A stretch of 64,000 nt of DNA from Cynocephalus volans (taxonomy: Eukaryota > Chordata > Mammalia > Dermoptera > Cynocephalidae). Below the pieces are notes generated by a model that ran no database searches, was not told where the DNA came from, and saw only the letters and a program-made list of their open reading frames with translations. This document shows, piece after piece, positions 1 to 12,436 of the stretch. The stretch is taken from assembly GCF_027409185.1 (NCBI RefSeq), contig NC_084467.1, positions 82,034,501 to 82,098,500 on the forward strand, read 5' to 3'. The position numbers and the translations under genes are program-made. Each line of letters begins with the position of its first letter. Position 1 is the first letter of the stretch.

Positions 1-599
1 AGTGAAAGTTTGAAAAGCTCTCTGAGAATTTACTTCTTTAACCATTGAGTTGCTCCAGGCTGTTTCTGTTAAAAGACTTTTTTTTATTCCAGTTCCTCTC
101 ACACTGGTACTTTTGTAAACTACAATAAAAATGGATCATGACAAAATGAAATTTAAAAGACATAAAATTAAAACTTTTTTATTATTAGATTTAATAGACA
201 TAAAATTACTCTGTCAAATTGCTATGAAGATTCTTAAATGTTTATTTTGAATTTCCTTAGTTAACTCATTGCAACCATTACAAGTAGCTCTGGCACAAGT
301 CCATGGACCACACTTTGAGTAGCTTTGCTCTAAAGCCTAAACCACAGTCTATTTTGGAAAGTGGATGTGAACTAGTTTTGAAATCAGAGGATCTGAGTGA
401 TTGCAGAAAAGTTGTCATAATAATGAGAATGAGAATGATACATTGTGTTGCCTAAATTATCATTCATATATTTTTTTCAAAAGAACACATGCAATTTGCA
501 TTACACAATTTATCACATAGTCATGTGCTTTTCAAGTTAGGATTTTATTATTTTTCTTAAAATTGATATATCTTTTGTTTTTGTTTTCCTTCTGCCACC

Positions 600-690
600 C
601 AATTACTTATTGAATATTGCTAAGTACCTGGCATTGTACTAGATAGTGCTAAGAATATAAAGGTGAATGATGTTCAATTCCTTCTCTGCC
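600..690 (-). repeat. L2 LINE 3'-end fragment
   Basis: Reads as the reverse of the L2 3' end: 'tacttattgaatattgct', then 'cctggcattgtactag', then 'gtgctaagaatata'. Old and diverged. Confidence 0.6.
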
Positions 691-2119
691 ATTAGTCTCT
701 CATTGTTGCCCCAGATTGTCAGGAATAGTGATACCCTGGAGGACATGGTTCTTAAGGGTCTTCAGAAACCTTTGCCAGTCCAACATGAGCAAAGAAGTCA
801 CTTGGACCTACATCCTCTTAATGTATTTTAAGTGAAGTACATCACTCTCTTCCCTTCCCACAAACAAAAGAAAATAGGGAAATTAGAGAATGCTGATTAT
901 GTTTTTTTAAATGTACTGTATATTACATAATTTTAAAAATGAAAAACATTATGCATTTGAAATATAAAGTGATTCACACAAATACGTGTTATAACAAAAC
1001 TTTTCAGGAGTACATCACTTTTGTAAAATACGATAAGCCTGTATTAAGATTATTGTTGCTTGGGGAAAGTTTTTATCTTTTTTTGTTTTTTAAGTAGCTA
1101 TCTTGTTGATATCTCTCAAGTTGAAAAGTGTGCTAAGTTTTTTCCCCCTAATATACACCATGGACTTTTCTGGATGTGGTTTTAAGATGTATGGCAGAGG
1201 GTAGCAGACAGACCTCTGGGGAACAAGTGATGTTTATTTGTTTACCCACAAATTTTCTAAAAAAATTTTTCTTTTTTGGCTTTTACTCTGACAAGATCCT
1301 TAGAGCCAGGGCCATCAACAGTCCATAGGTCCCCTTGTATAAACTAGAAAAAGGCACTCCTTCCTTAAAAACCATTTCTACCATCTGCCAGAAAAGTACC
1401 ATAATAAACATATAAATCTATGGTGTTTATAGTGTATATGGCCCTCCTTATGATTGGTACTGTTGTGTACTGAACAACCTGCACAACTGTAAATGGTGGC
1501 TCTGCTTAGGAGCCATTTCTCTTATTTTTTAATATTCTCCTAAAATAGGAATGATTACTACTACGTGGTAACATGATGTAAAATATCTCCCTGTTTAAAA
1601 GATACTATATCCAGTTATTGATATTTATTAGCCAAAATGTGTTTAAAGTTTAGATTAAAGTCAATGCAGTTTTTGAAGTTAAATTAATGCCTGCTCCTAT
1701 TGAACAATTTTATTGAGAGTACAGCATTTATATATAGCAACCCTTTCTATAATATTAAATATTAACCTTGGATCTACTTGCAAATTTTTCCAAAGCAGTG
1801 TTCTCAGCCTTAAGTGTTTTTAAAGGTGAATTTTATTTTATTTTTTTATTTTTAAACCTAAGTCCTCCATGGTTAAATGTAGGTTAGATTGGATTTTCTT
1901 AATGTCTAGTTTAGTAACTCATGTCATTTTGCAGGTTTGTCTCTTCATTATATTGATTTGTTAATTTTGTAAATTTAATATTTTGTGTTATAAATATACT
2001 TGTTCAACTTGAATTTAGATGTGATAATGTATACCTGTACACTTATTTAGGTCCTGTATACATATTAGGGTACTCTTTTTAATATAAGAGCAAAAATAAA
2101 GAATAAAATATAGTCTAAG

Positions 2120-2205
2120 TCACTTAAGTGATTCTATGTGCTAGACACTGTGCTGAATGCCTTAATTAATTACTTATTGATTCTTACAATGCTAAAACTA
2201 ATAAC
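2120..2205 (+). repeat. MIR SINE fragment
   Basis: The MIR core-like series 'ctatgtgctagacactgtgc', 'gaatgcctta', 'attcttacaatgc' matches the MIR 5' half in order. Confidence 0.5.
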
Positions 2206-2234
2206 GATAGTGAATATTTTATTTTGCTCTCTTT

Positions 2235-2475
2235 GTGGCCCATCCTTTTTACAAAATAAGGTCTTTATTTATATCAGTTCATTTATTCTTCACAACAGTG
2301 TGATCCAGTGAGATGTAGGTATTGTTATTCTTCTTTAGAGGTGAGAAAAATGTGAGGTATAGAGGTGAAGGAACTTATCTAGGGTCACAGAGCTAGTAGT
2401 ATTGGGCAGAGTTGGGAGTCAATTCCTGCTGGTTTGACTTAGGGCCTGCATGCTTAACCACTATACTGCCTCTCG
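2235..2475 (+). repeat. MIR SINE, near full length
   Basis: MIR landmarks in order: tcatttattcttcacaac, a gtaggtattgttattctt stretch, gagaaaa...gaggt, ggtcacagagctagtagt, and an end reading taaccactatactgcctctc. Confidence 0.85.
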
Positions 2476-2479
2476 TTAT

Positions 2480-2590
2480 AGGAAAATCTTATGAGATAGA
2501 TGTTATTGTTATTTTATAGATGGAAAAACTGAAGCTTAGAGATATTAAGCAGTGTATCCAAGATTATACAAATACTGTGTCCACCAAGTT
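2480..2590 (+). repeat. MIR fragment
   Basis: A second copy of the MIR central part (atgagatagatgttattgtt, then gatggaaaaactgaagctta) directly behind the first MIR. Confidence 0.6.
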
Positions 2591-2599
2591 CCAGTTCTG

Positions 2600-2880
2600 T
2601 CTGATTTCAAAAGGGGAGTTTACATCTGACTGGGAGGATCAGGCAAGCTTAATTTGAAGATGGAGTTTGATCTGTGCCTTGAGTGCATTGCCATCAGCAT
2701 GAATGTGGGAAACTATGGTTCCTGTTGGGAAACATTGAGCTGTAAGATTTAGCAGAAGTATGCAGTGATTTAATGGCCGAAGTAAAGTTGGAAAGGTAGG
2801 TGGAGCTAGATCCTTGGAGGACCTTGGTTTACTGCTAATGAAATCAGACTTTCTTTAGAATATGGTTGGAAATCATAAGC
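2600..2880 (-). repeat. L2 LINE fragment
   Basis: Antisense L2 body, recognised by the order 'gaggatcaggcaagctt', 'tgtgccttgagtgcat', 'ggaggaccttggttt'. Diverged. Confidence 0.5.
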
Positions 2881-4172
2881 CATTCACTTGGTTTCTTTTG
2901 GTTCTGTCTACTGCCAATATTATTGAAATACTCTATTATGTTTGTGTCTTTAGAAAGAGAAAAGGTGAAAACTTTGATTTCTGTCATTGATACTTAAAAA
3001 TTAAATCAGTCTGTCAATTCAAGGCTGCCTAGGCTTCACTTATTTATCTACTGCATCTCAAGCTTCTTAAGCCATCATTATGTGGTGGTGAACTTGATAT
3101 ACAGAATTCAGAATATGCCTTTCTGAGGTTTTTTGGGAGATGGGGGAGAGGAGTAGGTTAACTTAATTAAAATTCAAATAATAGTACTCTGCTTTTTGAT
3201 GTTAGATTATTTCTAAAGAGGGTTGATGAGAACAGCTTAACATTAGAAATACTTAAAGTTGTAAATCACTCAAAATGTCTTAAAAACCACAACCTGCATG
3301 GGCATGTGGATTTGTAAAGGTATATTTGGTATTCTCCCTGAAGAGCAAATCCCTGAAGTTAGAACTGAGAGCATCTTTACTGAGGACAGTCTGGTTCATC
3401 ATTAATTGTTGACAGACTACAAGAACTGATGAACTAAATTCGTTTACTGTGTCTTTTACCACCTATATTTCATCTTTGTCTGAGAATATAAAGTATGTCT
3501 GTGAGGCATTAGTCAACATATAGAAAACTAAAAGATATAATTTTAAATATTATGAGCCTGAAGGAAATTTTATGCCTTGTCTTTTCTGGAATATAGAAGG
3601 CATTTAGAGAGTGCCTTATTTTTCCTTGTAAAATTTTCTTTATAAATGTCAAAAAATAAAGGGAGAGAATTTTTTATTGAGGTTTCTTCTATCCTTTTAG
3701 TCTTCTTTCATCCCAGTTTTTCTGACACATCACTTGAAAATATTTTTATAGTTCTTCCTGTCCAATTTTCATTTCAGGGGAAACCTGTTGGAGTGCTGAA
3801 CTTTATGAGTTTTTTTTCTACCAGTATTTCTTAAACTTGGCAGTTTTGAGTGTCTTTACTAAAAATAGCTTCCTGTTGGTATATTAGACAAAAGAAAAAC
3901 TTATCTATTCTTTCATTCTCTCCTACTGAAACTTAGTATAGCATGTGTTACCAGCATACCTTTTCTAAGCCAAATGGCACAAAATATGTTAACAAATATA
4001 TTCCAAATCTTTGCCTTTTTTGTATTCTTGGAGAAGGTGACTGACTGACTTGATATTTGATTTACTGTGAGTGGTATAGGAAAACTTTTTTGTACTAAAA
4101 CTACATGTTTTTACATTGGATCTTTTTTTCTGTCTCATGGGAAATGCATTGGTCTTTTAAAAATTAGTTAGA

Positions 4173-4310
4173 GGGCCGAGCCCGTGGCGCACTCGGGAGA
4201 GTGCGGCGCTGGGAGCGCAGCGACGCTCCCGCCGCGGGTTCGGATCCTATATAGGAATGGCCGGTGCGCTCACTAGCTGAGTGCCGGTCACGAAAAAAGA
4301 CCAAAAAAAA
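4173..4310 (+). mobile_element. CYN-type tRNA-derived SINE (young GC-rich subtype)
   Basis: tRNA-like unit with an A-box-like start (gtggcgcactcgggagagtg) and a B-box-like ggttcggatcc, then a partial second tRNA-like unit (ggccggtgcgctcactagc) and an A-rich tail. Flanked by a perfect 14-bp target-site duplication AAAAATTAGTTAGA at 4159-4172 and 4311-4324. It differs from the copy at 31070 at only about four positions over the body, so the subtype is recent. tRNA-Ile-like dimeric SINEs of this form are known from colugos (CYN). Confidence 0.9.
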
Positions 4311-4590
4311 AAAAATTAGTTAGAAAAAAAAGGAAAAGTGAAGTCCTGTGCCTTCAAATGATCCATAAGTTTTCATTGATTTACAATCTAATATAGGCAA
4401 ATTGATAAAATGCTTTGTCCTAGCCACCCAGATATTTGCTCTATAACAATAAAATAGGTAAAAATATTAGAAAATAATAAAGACAACCCCTCTCCCCCAC
4501 AAAGAAAAACCCACAAAAACTTCATGTTCCATAGGTCAGGGGAAAGCTGTGTTAATCCCTTTCTGTATTTTCATATTTTCATTTCTCTAG

Positions 4591-4754
4591 CACTAGAAAG
4601 TTTGGGCTTTGGCTCTTACATCAGTGAAGTAAAAGAGGTCTTACAAGAATGCAAGACAGTAGCATTAAAAAGAAGAAAGGCCAGTTCTCGTTTGGAAAAC
4701 CTTGGCATTCCTGAAGAAGAGTTATTGAGACAACAACAGGAATTATTTGCAAAA
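4591..4754 (+). CDS. DR1: DR1 (NC2-beta) internal coding exon, residues 74-128
   Basis: DR1 is the beta subunit of negative cofactor 2. With DRAP1 it forms an H2A/H2B-like histone-fold dimer that binds TBP on promoters and blocks TFIIA and TFIIB; it is also a subunit of the ATAC acetyltransferase complex in the nucleus. The exon follows a pyrimidine-rich acceptor ending TTTCTCTAG and is followed by the consensus donor GTAAGT. Its first two bases complete the codon for Ala74 (phase 1 entry), then 54 codons run without a stop from LESLGFGSYISEV to QQQELFAK, and it exits in phase 0. This covers the end of the histone fold, the basic stretch KRRKASSR and the charged/Gln helix. As far as I can recall the human protein, the residues are identical. 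Upstream exons are outside the window. Confidence 0.97.
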
Positions 4755-5479
4755 GTAAGTAATGCATTTTAAATTATTTTCATCTGAATCCTACTCTGTT
4801 AGAAATCATACTGATTTCTGACATCACTTCCTAAGTCAGCATACGTACCCAGAGAATTCTCTTTCTCTGGCTAATTGATTATAGAGTCTGATGTTTAGAG
4901 CTGCCCAGTTTGACTCTGGTTTATGAAAAAGTAAATATCTGTAGGAATCTGTTTTCTAAAGAGAACAGCTCTAAATAACTATTGGGATTCTACTTTGATG
5001 TTTTTTCAGACAGTGGCCACTTTAAAAGCATGAAAAGTATACCTAAAAGTTCTTAAGATTTAAAATGATGAGCTGAAGAGAAAATACTGTATCAGATTTT
5101 ATGATGAGTGGCATACAAGGAAAATCTGATGAATATCTACTTTGTAGTTAAATGAGGTTTTTAAAACACTCTAATCTTTAAAAAATTTAAAGGGCTTAGT
5201 ATAGTGCTTAATCTGTGACAGATTAGAACCAAATACTAATATCCCTCCACTTTAAAAAAAAGGAGGGGAAGAGGTAGCAAGAATATTTTTCCTTACCAAG
5301 TCCTGGCCTCTCATTTGAAATTGTAAGGCACTTTTAGATTGAACAGAAGAGGTGAGATTTTCTACCAGGTACTATAGTAACCATTAGAACTGTGAAGTAT
5401 CAAAAAGCATTTGAGTCTTAAGTGTTATTAGGCACTAGATACCAGGTACCATTTAAACTAATAAGAAAAAGAAAAGCTT

Positions 5480-5570
5480 ACTGAGTTCTAACCATGTGTT
5501 GATCATTTTGCCAGGTAATTTACTTGTATCTCATTTAATCCTCACAACAATATTTGTAAGATAGGTACTG
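5480..5570 (+). repeat. MIR SINE fragment
   Basis: Contains tctcatttaatcctcacaac followed by a diverged gtaagataggtactga, the MIR core. Confidence 0.75.
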
Positions 5571-5884
5571 AAGAGGAAAGGCCTTTGAGGCAGACATGAA
5601 TACATTCACATAATGTTATAATCTGTATTATAATCCCTATGAATATGGGGTATCAAAGAAGGAGTGATGATTTTTAAAAAACATTAATGGCTATTATTTA
5701 TTGATTCTCTGTTATTGCAGATCATCTACAGGGTGCAAAATTAAATATTTGATGAAAGAAAGAAGATGCTCTACTAGATACTTTACATACCTTGCAGAGT
5801 TTCTGTGAAATAATATGAATTTTATTACATCCATTTACATATTAAGAAACAGACTCAGAGGTGGAGAAACTCACATGAAATAAT

Positions 5885-6015
5885 CCATTCATTTGTTCTA
5901 TAGATATTTACTGAAGTCCTCACTATTTACCAGGCACTGTGCTAGGTGCTAGGCTTACAGCAGTCAACAACAGAGACATGATTCCTATCATTACAGAGCT
6001 TAGTCCACTGGGAAA
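5885..6015 (-). repeat. L2 LINE 3' end
   Basis: Antisense L2 3' end: attcatttgttctatagat, accaggcactgtgctaggtg, and acagcagtcaacaacagaga in order. It explains the overlapping short open frames on both strands. Confidence 0.75.
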
Positions 6016-7769
6016 GATTGAATTAAATAAAACAGGTAAGTTTAGACAGGAAGTGTTAGAGTCTGTATTTAAACTCATGTCTTCTGTATCCAAAACCTGT
6101 ACTTTTTCTACAATACCATGGTAATGTTCTACCGCCATTTTATCTGCTTAAATTTGTTATGGAACTTTAAGAAAGAGTATGCTTTATCCTTGCCAGGGCA
6201 AAAAGGGTAAAGAAATAATTGGCTGTCTGTCATGTCTATCTTCACCTCTCTATCCCTATCATCTCTTTTTTTATTCCTCTTTTTTTCTCCCTTCTTTCTT
6301 ACCTTGGCCTATGGGTGAAGATCCCTAGTATTTCTTTGCTCTTGTGAGGAAGATCAGCAGAGAGGTAAAATTATAGTAGCTGCCTAGTGCTTCTTCCCTA
6401 GAGCACAAGGTAACTTAAGTTCTAAATATGAAAGGAACTGATAAGTAAATATAATATCTTTTATCACTTTCATTTTTGTTTCATTTTTTAGACTTTATTT
6501 TAAATACTAACACAGTGACAGCCTCATTTGAAGCTAGCAGCAAATATTTAGAAGAGGAAATATATAATATATCAAGATTAAAATTGACTATAATTTATAA
6601 ATGAGTCATTTTGTTATGTGGGAATGAGAATCTTAAAACATAATGAAAATCTCCAGAAGAAGAAGTGAATTAGGAAGTATATACCTACTTACCTCTCTTT
6701 TACACCCCCCTTTTAGAAGAAAAATACTTGTAAGGGGTTGGGTAGGAGGCAAGAGGAAAAAACGAAATTAGAGTAAATATTACTAAAATTTTTGTGTAAA
6801 TGACTACAAATAAAATTGTTATCAGTCAGCAATGATTTTTAAGGGCATGGGCATGCTTTTATGTTCAGAGAAAAAAGTATGAGAACTAATATGGTGCCAT
6901 GGGACCTTATTAAATTTGAAATGTAACTAGTACATGGATTTGTAGACCATTGAATAAACTACAAGATCAAGCAGCTTTGCAATAATACTTTAATAGAGAC
7001 TTAAAATTATTTGAATTTTTTTCGGTTCCACAAAATTATACTTGTATGTAGTTGATTAGGCTACAGAGTAGGTATCCTTGAGTTGATTAAATTCACATAT
7101 TTGGTTTGCCCTACAATGTTTTTATGAACTTTTTAACCGTTTTTAGTAAGGCACTCTTAGTCTGTTTTGATTGAACTCTTTAGCTCTTCCAGCTATAAAA
7201 GTAAATAGGCCAGTGTATTAGAATTAGGTGTTTCCTATATTTCTTTATAAAAATTGGTGAAAATAGTTATTAGAGAGAATACCTGGTTTCTAATTTCCTA
7301 AGCCAAAGAAAGTTTTTGTTTACTGTAAAAAATGGTCTTATCCATGTTTTTTCTAATATCTTCAGTGTTTCCCTTACTCACTTCTTACCCTTTTGCCTTT
7401 TACTATATACGGGTCTCCTGCATCTCCTTATGCTTCCAGAACCCTTTCAGCTTTTGCTGTAATGATCTGCGTTACCGTATTTTGAAAATACATGCAACTT
7501 ATTCTTATTCCTTGCAATTTGACTTCTGCCCTACCTCAGAGACACGTAATCAAATTCAGTGACTTTTCTTCCCTTCAATTCTGTCTTGAGTTTTTTAAAA
7601 AATAACATTTAACATAGACCTCTTTCTTTATTAGTTTCTGATACTGTGGTTGCTTGGATAGCCTTCCCCCCAAGGTAATAACATTTCTTGGCTTCTCCCA
7701 CTTCACTGCCACCGCCTACACCAATACCGTATTACTCCTACCCTTTAACCAACAAACTTCCAGTCAATA

Positions 7770-7900
7770 TTCACCTAACATGCGAGTCTCTACTGTATGC
7801 AAGACATATTGTATAGGTGCTGCAGGTATACGAAGGTAAAGAATATATCATTCTTGTTCTAAAGAAACTTAGTGTCTTATAGGGGAGGTATAATATAAAC
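7770..7900 (-). repeat. L2 LINE 3'-end fragment
   Basis: Diverged antisense L2: ctactgtatgcaagacatat, ggtgctgcaggtatacgaag, and a later gaaacttagtgtctta. Confidence 0.5.
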
Positions 7901-8659
7901 TAACAACTGTAATATGAGGCTGACTATTCTCATGAGAAAGAGATCCTAAGAACAGAGTCATCGCATCAGACTTTGGGGGGGCAGGAGTGTGCCAGATACT
8001 AAGCAGTTGTTTTAGCCCAAAACCCACCTTTCTATTCTCTGCTTTGTGGCTGGACCTAATACATAAACCACTTGTTACTCCCCATTAGTCTCTGCTGCCA
8101 ATAGGGGGCTCTACAGAGAGATTGCAGGGCTGGCAAAAGAAGAAGGGGCTTGCTCCTGTTACTTCCTCTTGGCTTTCAGTTCCTTTGAGCAACCCAGCAA
8201 CACTTCTTCACCCTGGCTGCATCAGTTTTTCCTGTAGCAGGAATTGAATCCAGTTTGCATTTTCTCTAATACTTACAGAACTGTCTGAACCTGTACCCAT
8301 CTCCTCAGGGGTATGGATCCCAAACCTTTGGAGCCCTCCTTTAATGTCAGATATATTAGTATCAGCCAATCTATGCCCATTCTTCATGAGTCTGAGTTTT
8401 AGTTCCATGGGATTGTTCCTCTAAGCTTCTAAGTTTTAAAAATTCCAGTCTCTTCCCTTGTTCCCCCAGTTTTTTGGTTGGTGGTTGCTTCCTGTAGTTG
8501 CCACTTCCATAATAGCTCAGTACTCTTTTCTTGCCTTTTCATTTGCTTAGTATCAACTTTACACTTGGTTAGCAATCCTTTATTTTAAATTTTTTCTGTT
8601 CCCATAACCAGTATGACTTCTATCCCCTGTTTACACTCTGACTGATATTGGGAGGAGAA

Positions 8660-9010
8660 AACAGTATTTCAGTTTGATTTGAAGGAAGGGTGGAATTTCA
8701 ATAGGTGAAACTCAGGAAATTTAAAATAGAATGAATATCAGCATGAGTAAAGATTGTGAAGATGAGAAATTATGGTGTATATTTGGGAAACATTTTATGT
8801 TCTAGGTTTTTTTTTTTGAAGCGTAAGGTACATGTTATGAAAAAAAGATTAGAGAGAGAAATTGGTGTAGGTACTAATTTGGAGGACCTTGAACTCTAGG
8901 CTGAGAAATTTGGGCTTAATTGGTAACAAATGATTTTTTTAAGTGGAGTAATGACATGATTAGAATTCTCATGGTGAAATTTTTGGGTAATAAAGTCATG
9001 GCAGATTAAG
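8660..9010 (-). repeat. L2 LINE fragment
   Basis: Antisense L2 body signature: atcagcatgagtaaagattg, then ggaggaccttgaactctagg, then gagtaatgacatgatta in the expected order and spacing. Confidence 0.7.
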
Positions 9011-9199
9011 AAAAGTGAGGATTGTACATGGTAAAATCTTAATGTTATAGCACTTGTGTTTGTTTTTGTTTAACTTATGGACAGGTGCAAAAAATAATCC
9101 TTTTTTGCAACCCAGAACTCATTGTTTAGTATGAGTTTTACTACATATAAGAAGGAATATTATGAAAAAAAAAAATCTTGACGTTAGAGGTTATGCTAA

Positions 9200-9560
9200 G
9201 CATCACTGTTTTCCCATAAAACATTCATCCAGGAAATACTGAGGGCCTGTTGTTAGGAGTGCAACAATGAATATGAAAAGTCTATTCCCAAGTCTGGTGG
9301 AGAAAAAAGATACAGACTCAAGATAATTATAAAACAAAGTGGATAGATATGGGAGTGCATAGAGAACTATGACATATGAAATACAGCACAAAATGTGACC
9401 TGGAAGGGTCAATAAAGACTGATTTGTGATGACTAGGGAACAGCCGTGCATAAAGGAGGGTATGAGCCAGGCTTAAAGAACAAGTCTGAGAAAAGGCAGA
9501 GAGGGAGAAACAGCCTTGTTTTGGCAGAATCTAATGGGAAATTATAAGATCTCTTTAAGA
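9200..9560 (-). repeat. L2 LINE fragment
   Basis: Antisense L2 3' portion: cattcatccaggaaatactg, gtgcaacaatgaatatgaa, then a body-like aaaggcagagagggagaaac. Confidence 0.55.
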
Positions 9561-9911
9561 ACAGGTTCATTTTCCCCTTCTTGGTGTGGTTTTTCTGCCA
9601 ACAGATAAAATTGAACTGAGAAGGAGCCTTAACTGTTGCAAAAGTGCATGTAATGCATATGTATGCATCTTGGTTCCTAAAATCCTGTAGCTTTTATAAA
9701 AGGATAGATCAGATGAATGGATTTTAAGCAATATCTTTTCACTAGTTTGTATATGGGAAGGATATGTGTATATGTTTGCATGTATGTGTATATACACATG
9801 TGTATTTATAGAGAGAGGGGAAGAGGGAAACAGAGAGAGATGTAGATATAGGGTAGGGAATTGTGATAGAAACTTAGAAAGAAATAGCAGGATAGCTTTT
9901 GCATTCACATG

Positions 9912-9996
9912 TGTTACGAGAGTACTTCAAAGAGTACATGGAAAAATAGAATTAAAAGATAATACAAATCTTCTATGAACTTTCTGAAGTGCCCTC
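9912..9996. mobile_element. Palindromic mariner-like MITE
   Basis: Terminal inverted repeat: left gagagtacttcaaagagtac against the reverse complement of the right end, gagggcacttcagaaagttc. The arms flank about 30 bp and abut TA dinucleotides. The same element occurs at 16577. TA flanks and a hairpin form suggest a Tc1/mariner-type MITE; the family name is not certain. Confidence 0.65.
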
Positions 9997-10389
9997 ATAC
10001 TTTTTCCCTAAGAGTTATAAGTACTGTATTAGAGAACTTTTAAACCATACAAATAATTTTTAGATTGAAAAATGTTTACATCAGAATTGTAATTTGAGGG
10101 GACAGAAGAATCAAGTGAAATGCAAGGAAGAGAGAAATAACAGGGAAAGGAGCCAGAGAGAGAATATTGTGAGTTTTCTTTGAACCTTTTCAATTTCTTC
10201 AGTTGAACCTGCATGGTTGACAGAAAAGCAATCTTATAAAGTTCATGTTCTCCAGATGTACAACAATTATATAGTAGTTGGAAAATATCCAAGTTTGGTA
10301 ATAAGTCTGTAATTGGCTTAAATTTAATCAAAGCGTATATATTGTGGGTTTTAAAAAGTTATCATTATTTTTGTGTTTTTGGTGTTTAG

Positions 10390-10536
10390 GCTAGACAGCA
10401 ACAAGCAGAATTGGCCCAACAGGAATGGCTTCAAATGCAGCAAGCTGCCCAACAAGCCCAGCTTGCTGCTGCCTCAGCCAGTGCATCCAATCAGGCAGGA
10501 TCTTCTCAGGATGAAGAAGATGATGATGATATCTGA
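10390..10536 (+). CDS. DR1: DR1 (NC2-beta) terminal coding exon, residues 129-176 and stop
   Basis: Phase 0 continuation after the acceptor GTTTAG: 48 codons from ARQQQAELAQQEW to the acidic tail SSQDEEDDDDI, then TGA at 10534-10536. The Gln/Ala-rich segment forms the C-terminal helix that contacts TBP and is needed for repression, and the run of Glu/Asp at the extreme C terminus is a family hallmark. Together with the upstream exon it gives the last 103 of the usual 176 residues with no frameshift or stop. The reading frame is intact and the splice sites are canonical, so this is the live, intron-containing gene and not a retrocopy. Confidence 0.97.
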   Translation, partial: ARQQQAELAQQEWLQMQQAAQQAQLAAASASASNQAGSSQDEEDDDDI

Positions 10537-10810
10537 AATTCACCAGCTGAGTTTCTATTTCCTCTCTAAACATTTTTCCCTGCACAACAAAACAGTAAAA
10601 GAAATGCTTATCTGTAATTTTGTATGCATCTTGGTGGACTTGCCATTGGTATCCTAGGGATGTCTGCTGTTAAGTTTCATCTATTGTGTGCTGTACCTGT
10701 AAAAACTATCTCTTTGAACTATTGAAAATTTAAGGTTCAGTATAATATCAATTTTGAATTTTTAATGGTGTTTATGAAATTTTAGATAGCAGTGAGTCCT
10801 TTATTTGATC

Positions 10811-10816
10811 AATAAA
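10811..10816 (+). promoter_or_regulatory. DR1: Candidate proximal poly(A) signal of DR1
   Basis: AATAAA about 275 bases after the stop codon. Canonical hexamer; the downstream sequence is only moderately GT-rich, so usage is uncertain. Confidence 0.5.
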
Positions 10817-12430
10817 CAGTGTTATAGAAAACTTCAAGTTTATAAAAATACAGTGAAATTTATACAGAAGCTCTAAATCTGCATTTGCATTTCCTCTGGC
10901 CTTTTAACTAAACTAAAAATTGGGAATTTTAAAGTATTGAGGGGGTTGCTGTGTGATGCAGTAGACACTGGATCAGGTTGGTAAAAAAAGACTTCAGTTC
11001 TATGGTATCTGAATGTTTTGTCTTTTAAAATGAGTATATATACAGGCAATAAGTATATATGCTCAGATAAATATACTTGTTTAGAAAAACCTCAGAAAAG
11101 ACATTCAAAAACTAGAAAGGAGTATGTTCAGTAGTAGTTGTATAAATGTGGTGGGTTATGTTTTTGATTTTGTTTTTGTTTTGTGTAGAGGTAAAAACTA
11201 CCGTTTTTTTATAGCATAATTCATTTTGAGCTACACTATTACATTTCAAAGACTGCCTAATTCTGAGAACTGTCATGATTCTTACTGTTTCACTCCAATT
11301 CAATAATTGTTAATAATATTACTTGCTTAGTCCATCCATGTTTATATTATTCAAATATATAGGCGGGACTTATGAAACAATTGCTTGGGTTCCTTGGTTT
11401 AACTGAGGTTCATGAATATTCATACCTTTGCTGGGAGAAAGAAATGAAAGTTAATGAGCTTGCTTGCTTATAAAAGAGGGATTTTTTTTTTTTTAATTTA
11501 ACGTGTAGTTATAGTTTACTTATTTTTTGTTTTTAGTGTTACTTTTACATTTCCTTGACTAGATAGCCTAGAGAGTCCAATGCTACCTTTTGAAAAGGCA
11601 TCATTGTCTCCCTCATTATAATTGAGTAATAGCTTTAAAAAAAAGATTGGCTTTGTTAAAGAAAGTGTGTCATAACTGATCAGCCCTATGTGAAACATAC
11701 ATAGTTTTAATCTTCTCATTAAAAGGGAGAAGCTTTAATTTGGTTCTGAGAAAGTGTGGCAGTGATTGTTAGAGGAATCCAGTGTCTTGAAGAAATGGCA
11801 TATTGTTTGTATTTTGGAAACAGAAAGGAAAAGCCACTTAAGATAGTATGAAGTATTTAAATTCCTGTGTCAATTGCCAAATCATGTAAAATTCTATATT
11901 CATCAAGCCCAGAAATAGATTGTGGCTGCCAAGATTCCGATTTTAATTGGAGAGCTGAATAAGTAAAATTTATAAGTATTAGATTTCTTAATGATCATAT
12001 TTTGCATTTTTAGAAAAAGAAATATTGTTATACATTTATTAAATACACTTCCCCTATGTAATGAAAAGGTTAATTTTGCTCAGTGTTTTAAGTTGAAGTT
12101 ACTTCATGGATGTCATATTCATGAAGTGCATTTGGACAAGATAAAAGGAATTGTTTTTTAAAACGTTTAAGTACCAAAGGTAGTCTAGTCTAGAGAAATA
12201 ATAAGTTAATAAGTGTTGGCTTTTCTAATTTGTACTGTAACATCCTTATGCTTTCTATTTTAAGTATATCTGTTTCTTAAGTAAGCAATTTAGGTATTTT
12301 TCCACATCTTTTTTTTTCTGATGCAGAATTCAGGTTAATTTTTTACTGCATCTGATAATGTATTATATGTTTGAAGCCTAGTGACTTCATTTTGACATTC
12401 TTGTGATTTCATATGCTGTATTCTTCAAGC

Positions 12431-12436
12431 AATAAA
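12431..12436 (+). promoter_or_regulatory. DR1: Candidate distal poly(A) signal of DR1
   Basis: AATAAA followed within 15-40 bases by a GT/T-rich element, the usual layout of a strong cleavage site. It is the last such site before recognisable transposon sequence begins. Confidence 0.65.

Larger units (their letters stand above)
1..4590 (+). other. DR1: DR1 intron (5' part outside window)
   Basis: Everything before the first visible DR1 exon should be DR1 intron, because that exon begins inside codon 74 of a 176-residue protein; the upstream exon or exons lie outside the window. No coding exon could be recognised here. It holds old L2 and MIR copies and one young SINE, listed separately. Positions 691-2100 and 2890-4150 are AT-rich with nothing recognisable. 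Inference from gene structure. Confidence 0.75.
4755..10389 (+). other. DR1: DR1 last intron
   Basis: A GTAAGT donor and a TTTAG acceptor bound this 5.6-kb intron. It contains old MIR and L2 copies and a palindromic MITE near its 3' end. Positions 6020-7760 and 7905-8655 show no recognisable repeat or exon. Short open frames here lack splice context and resemble no protein I know. Confidence 0.9.

Noticed and set aside
4173..4310. GC-rich patch as a CpG island or promoter inside the DR1 intron
   Set aside because: The GC content is that of a young tRNA-derived SINE bounded by a target-site duplication.
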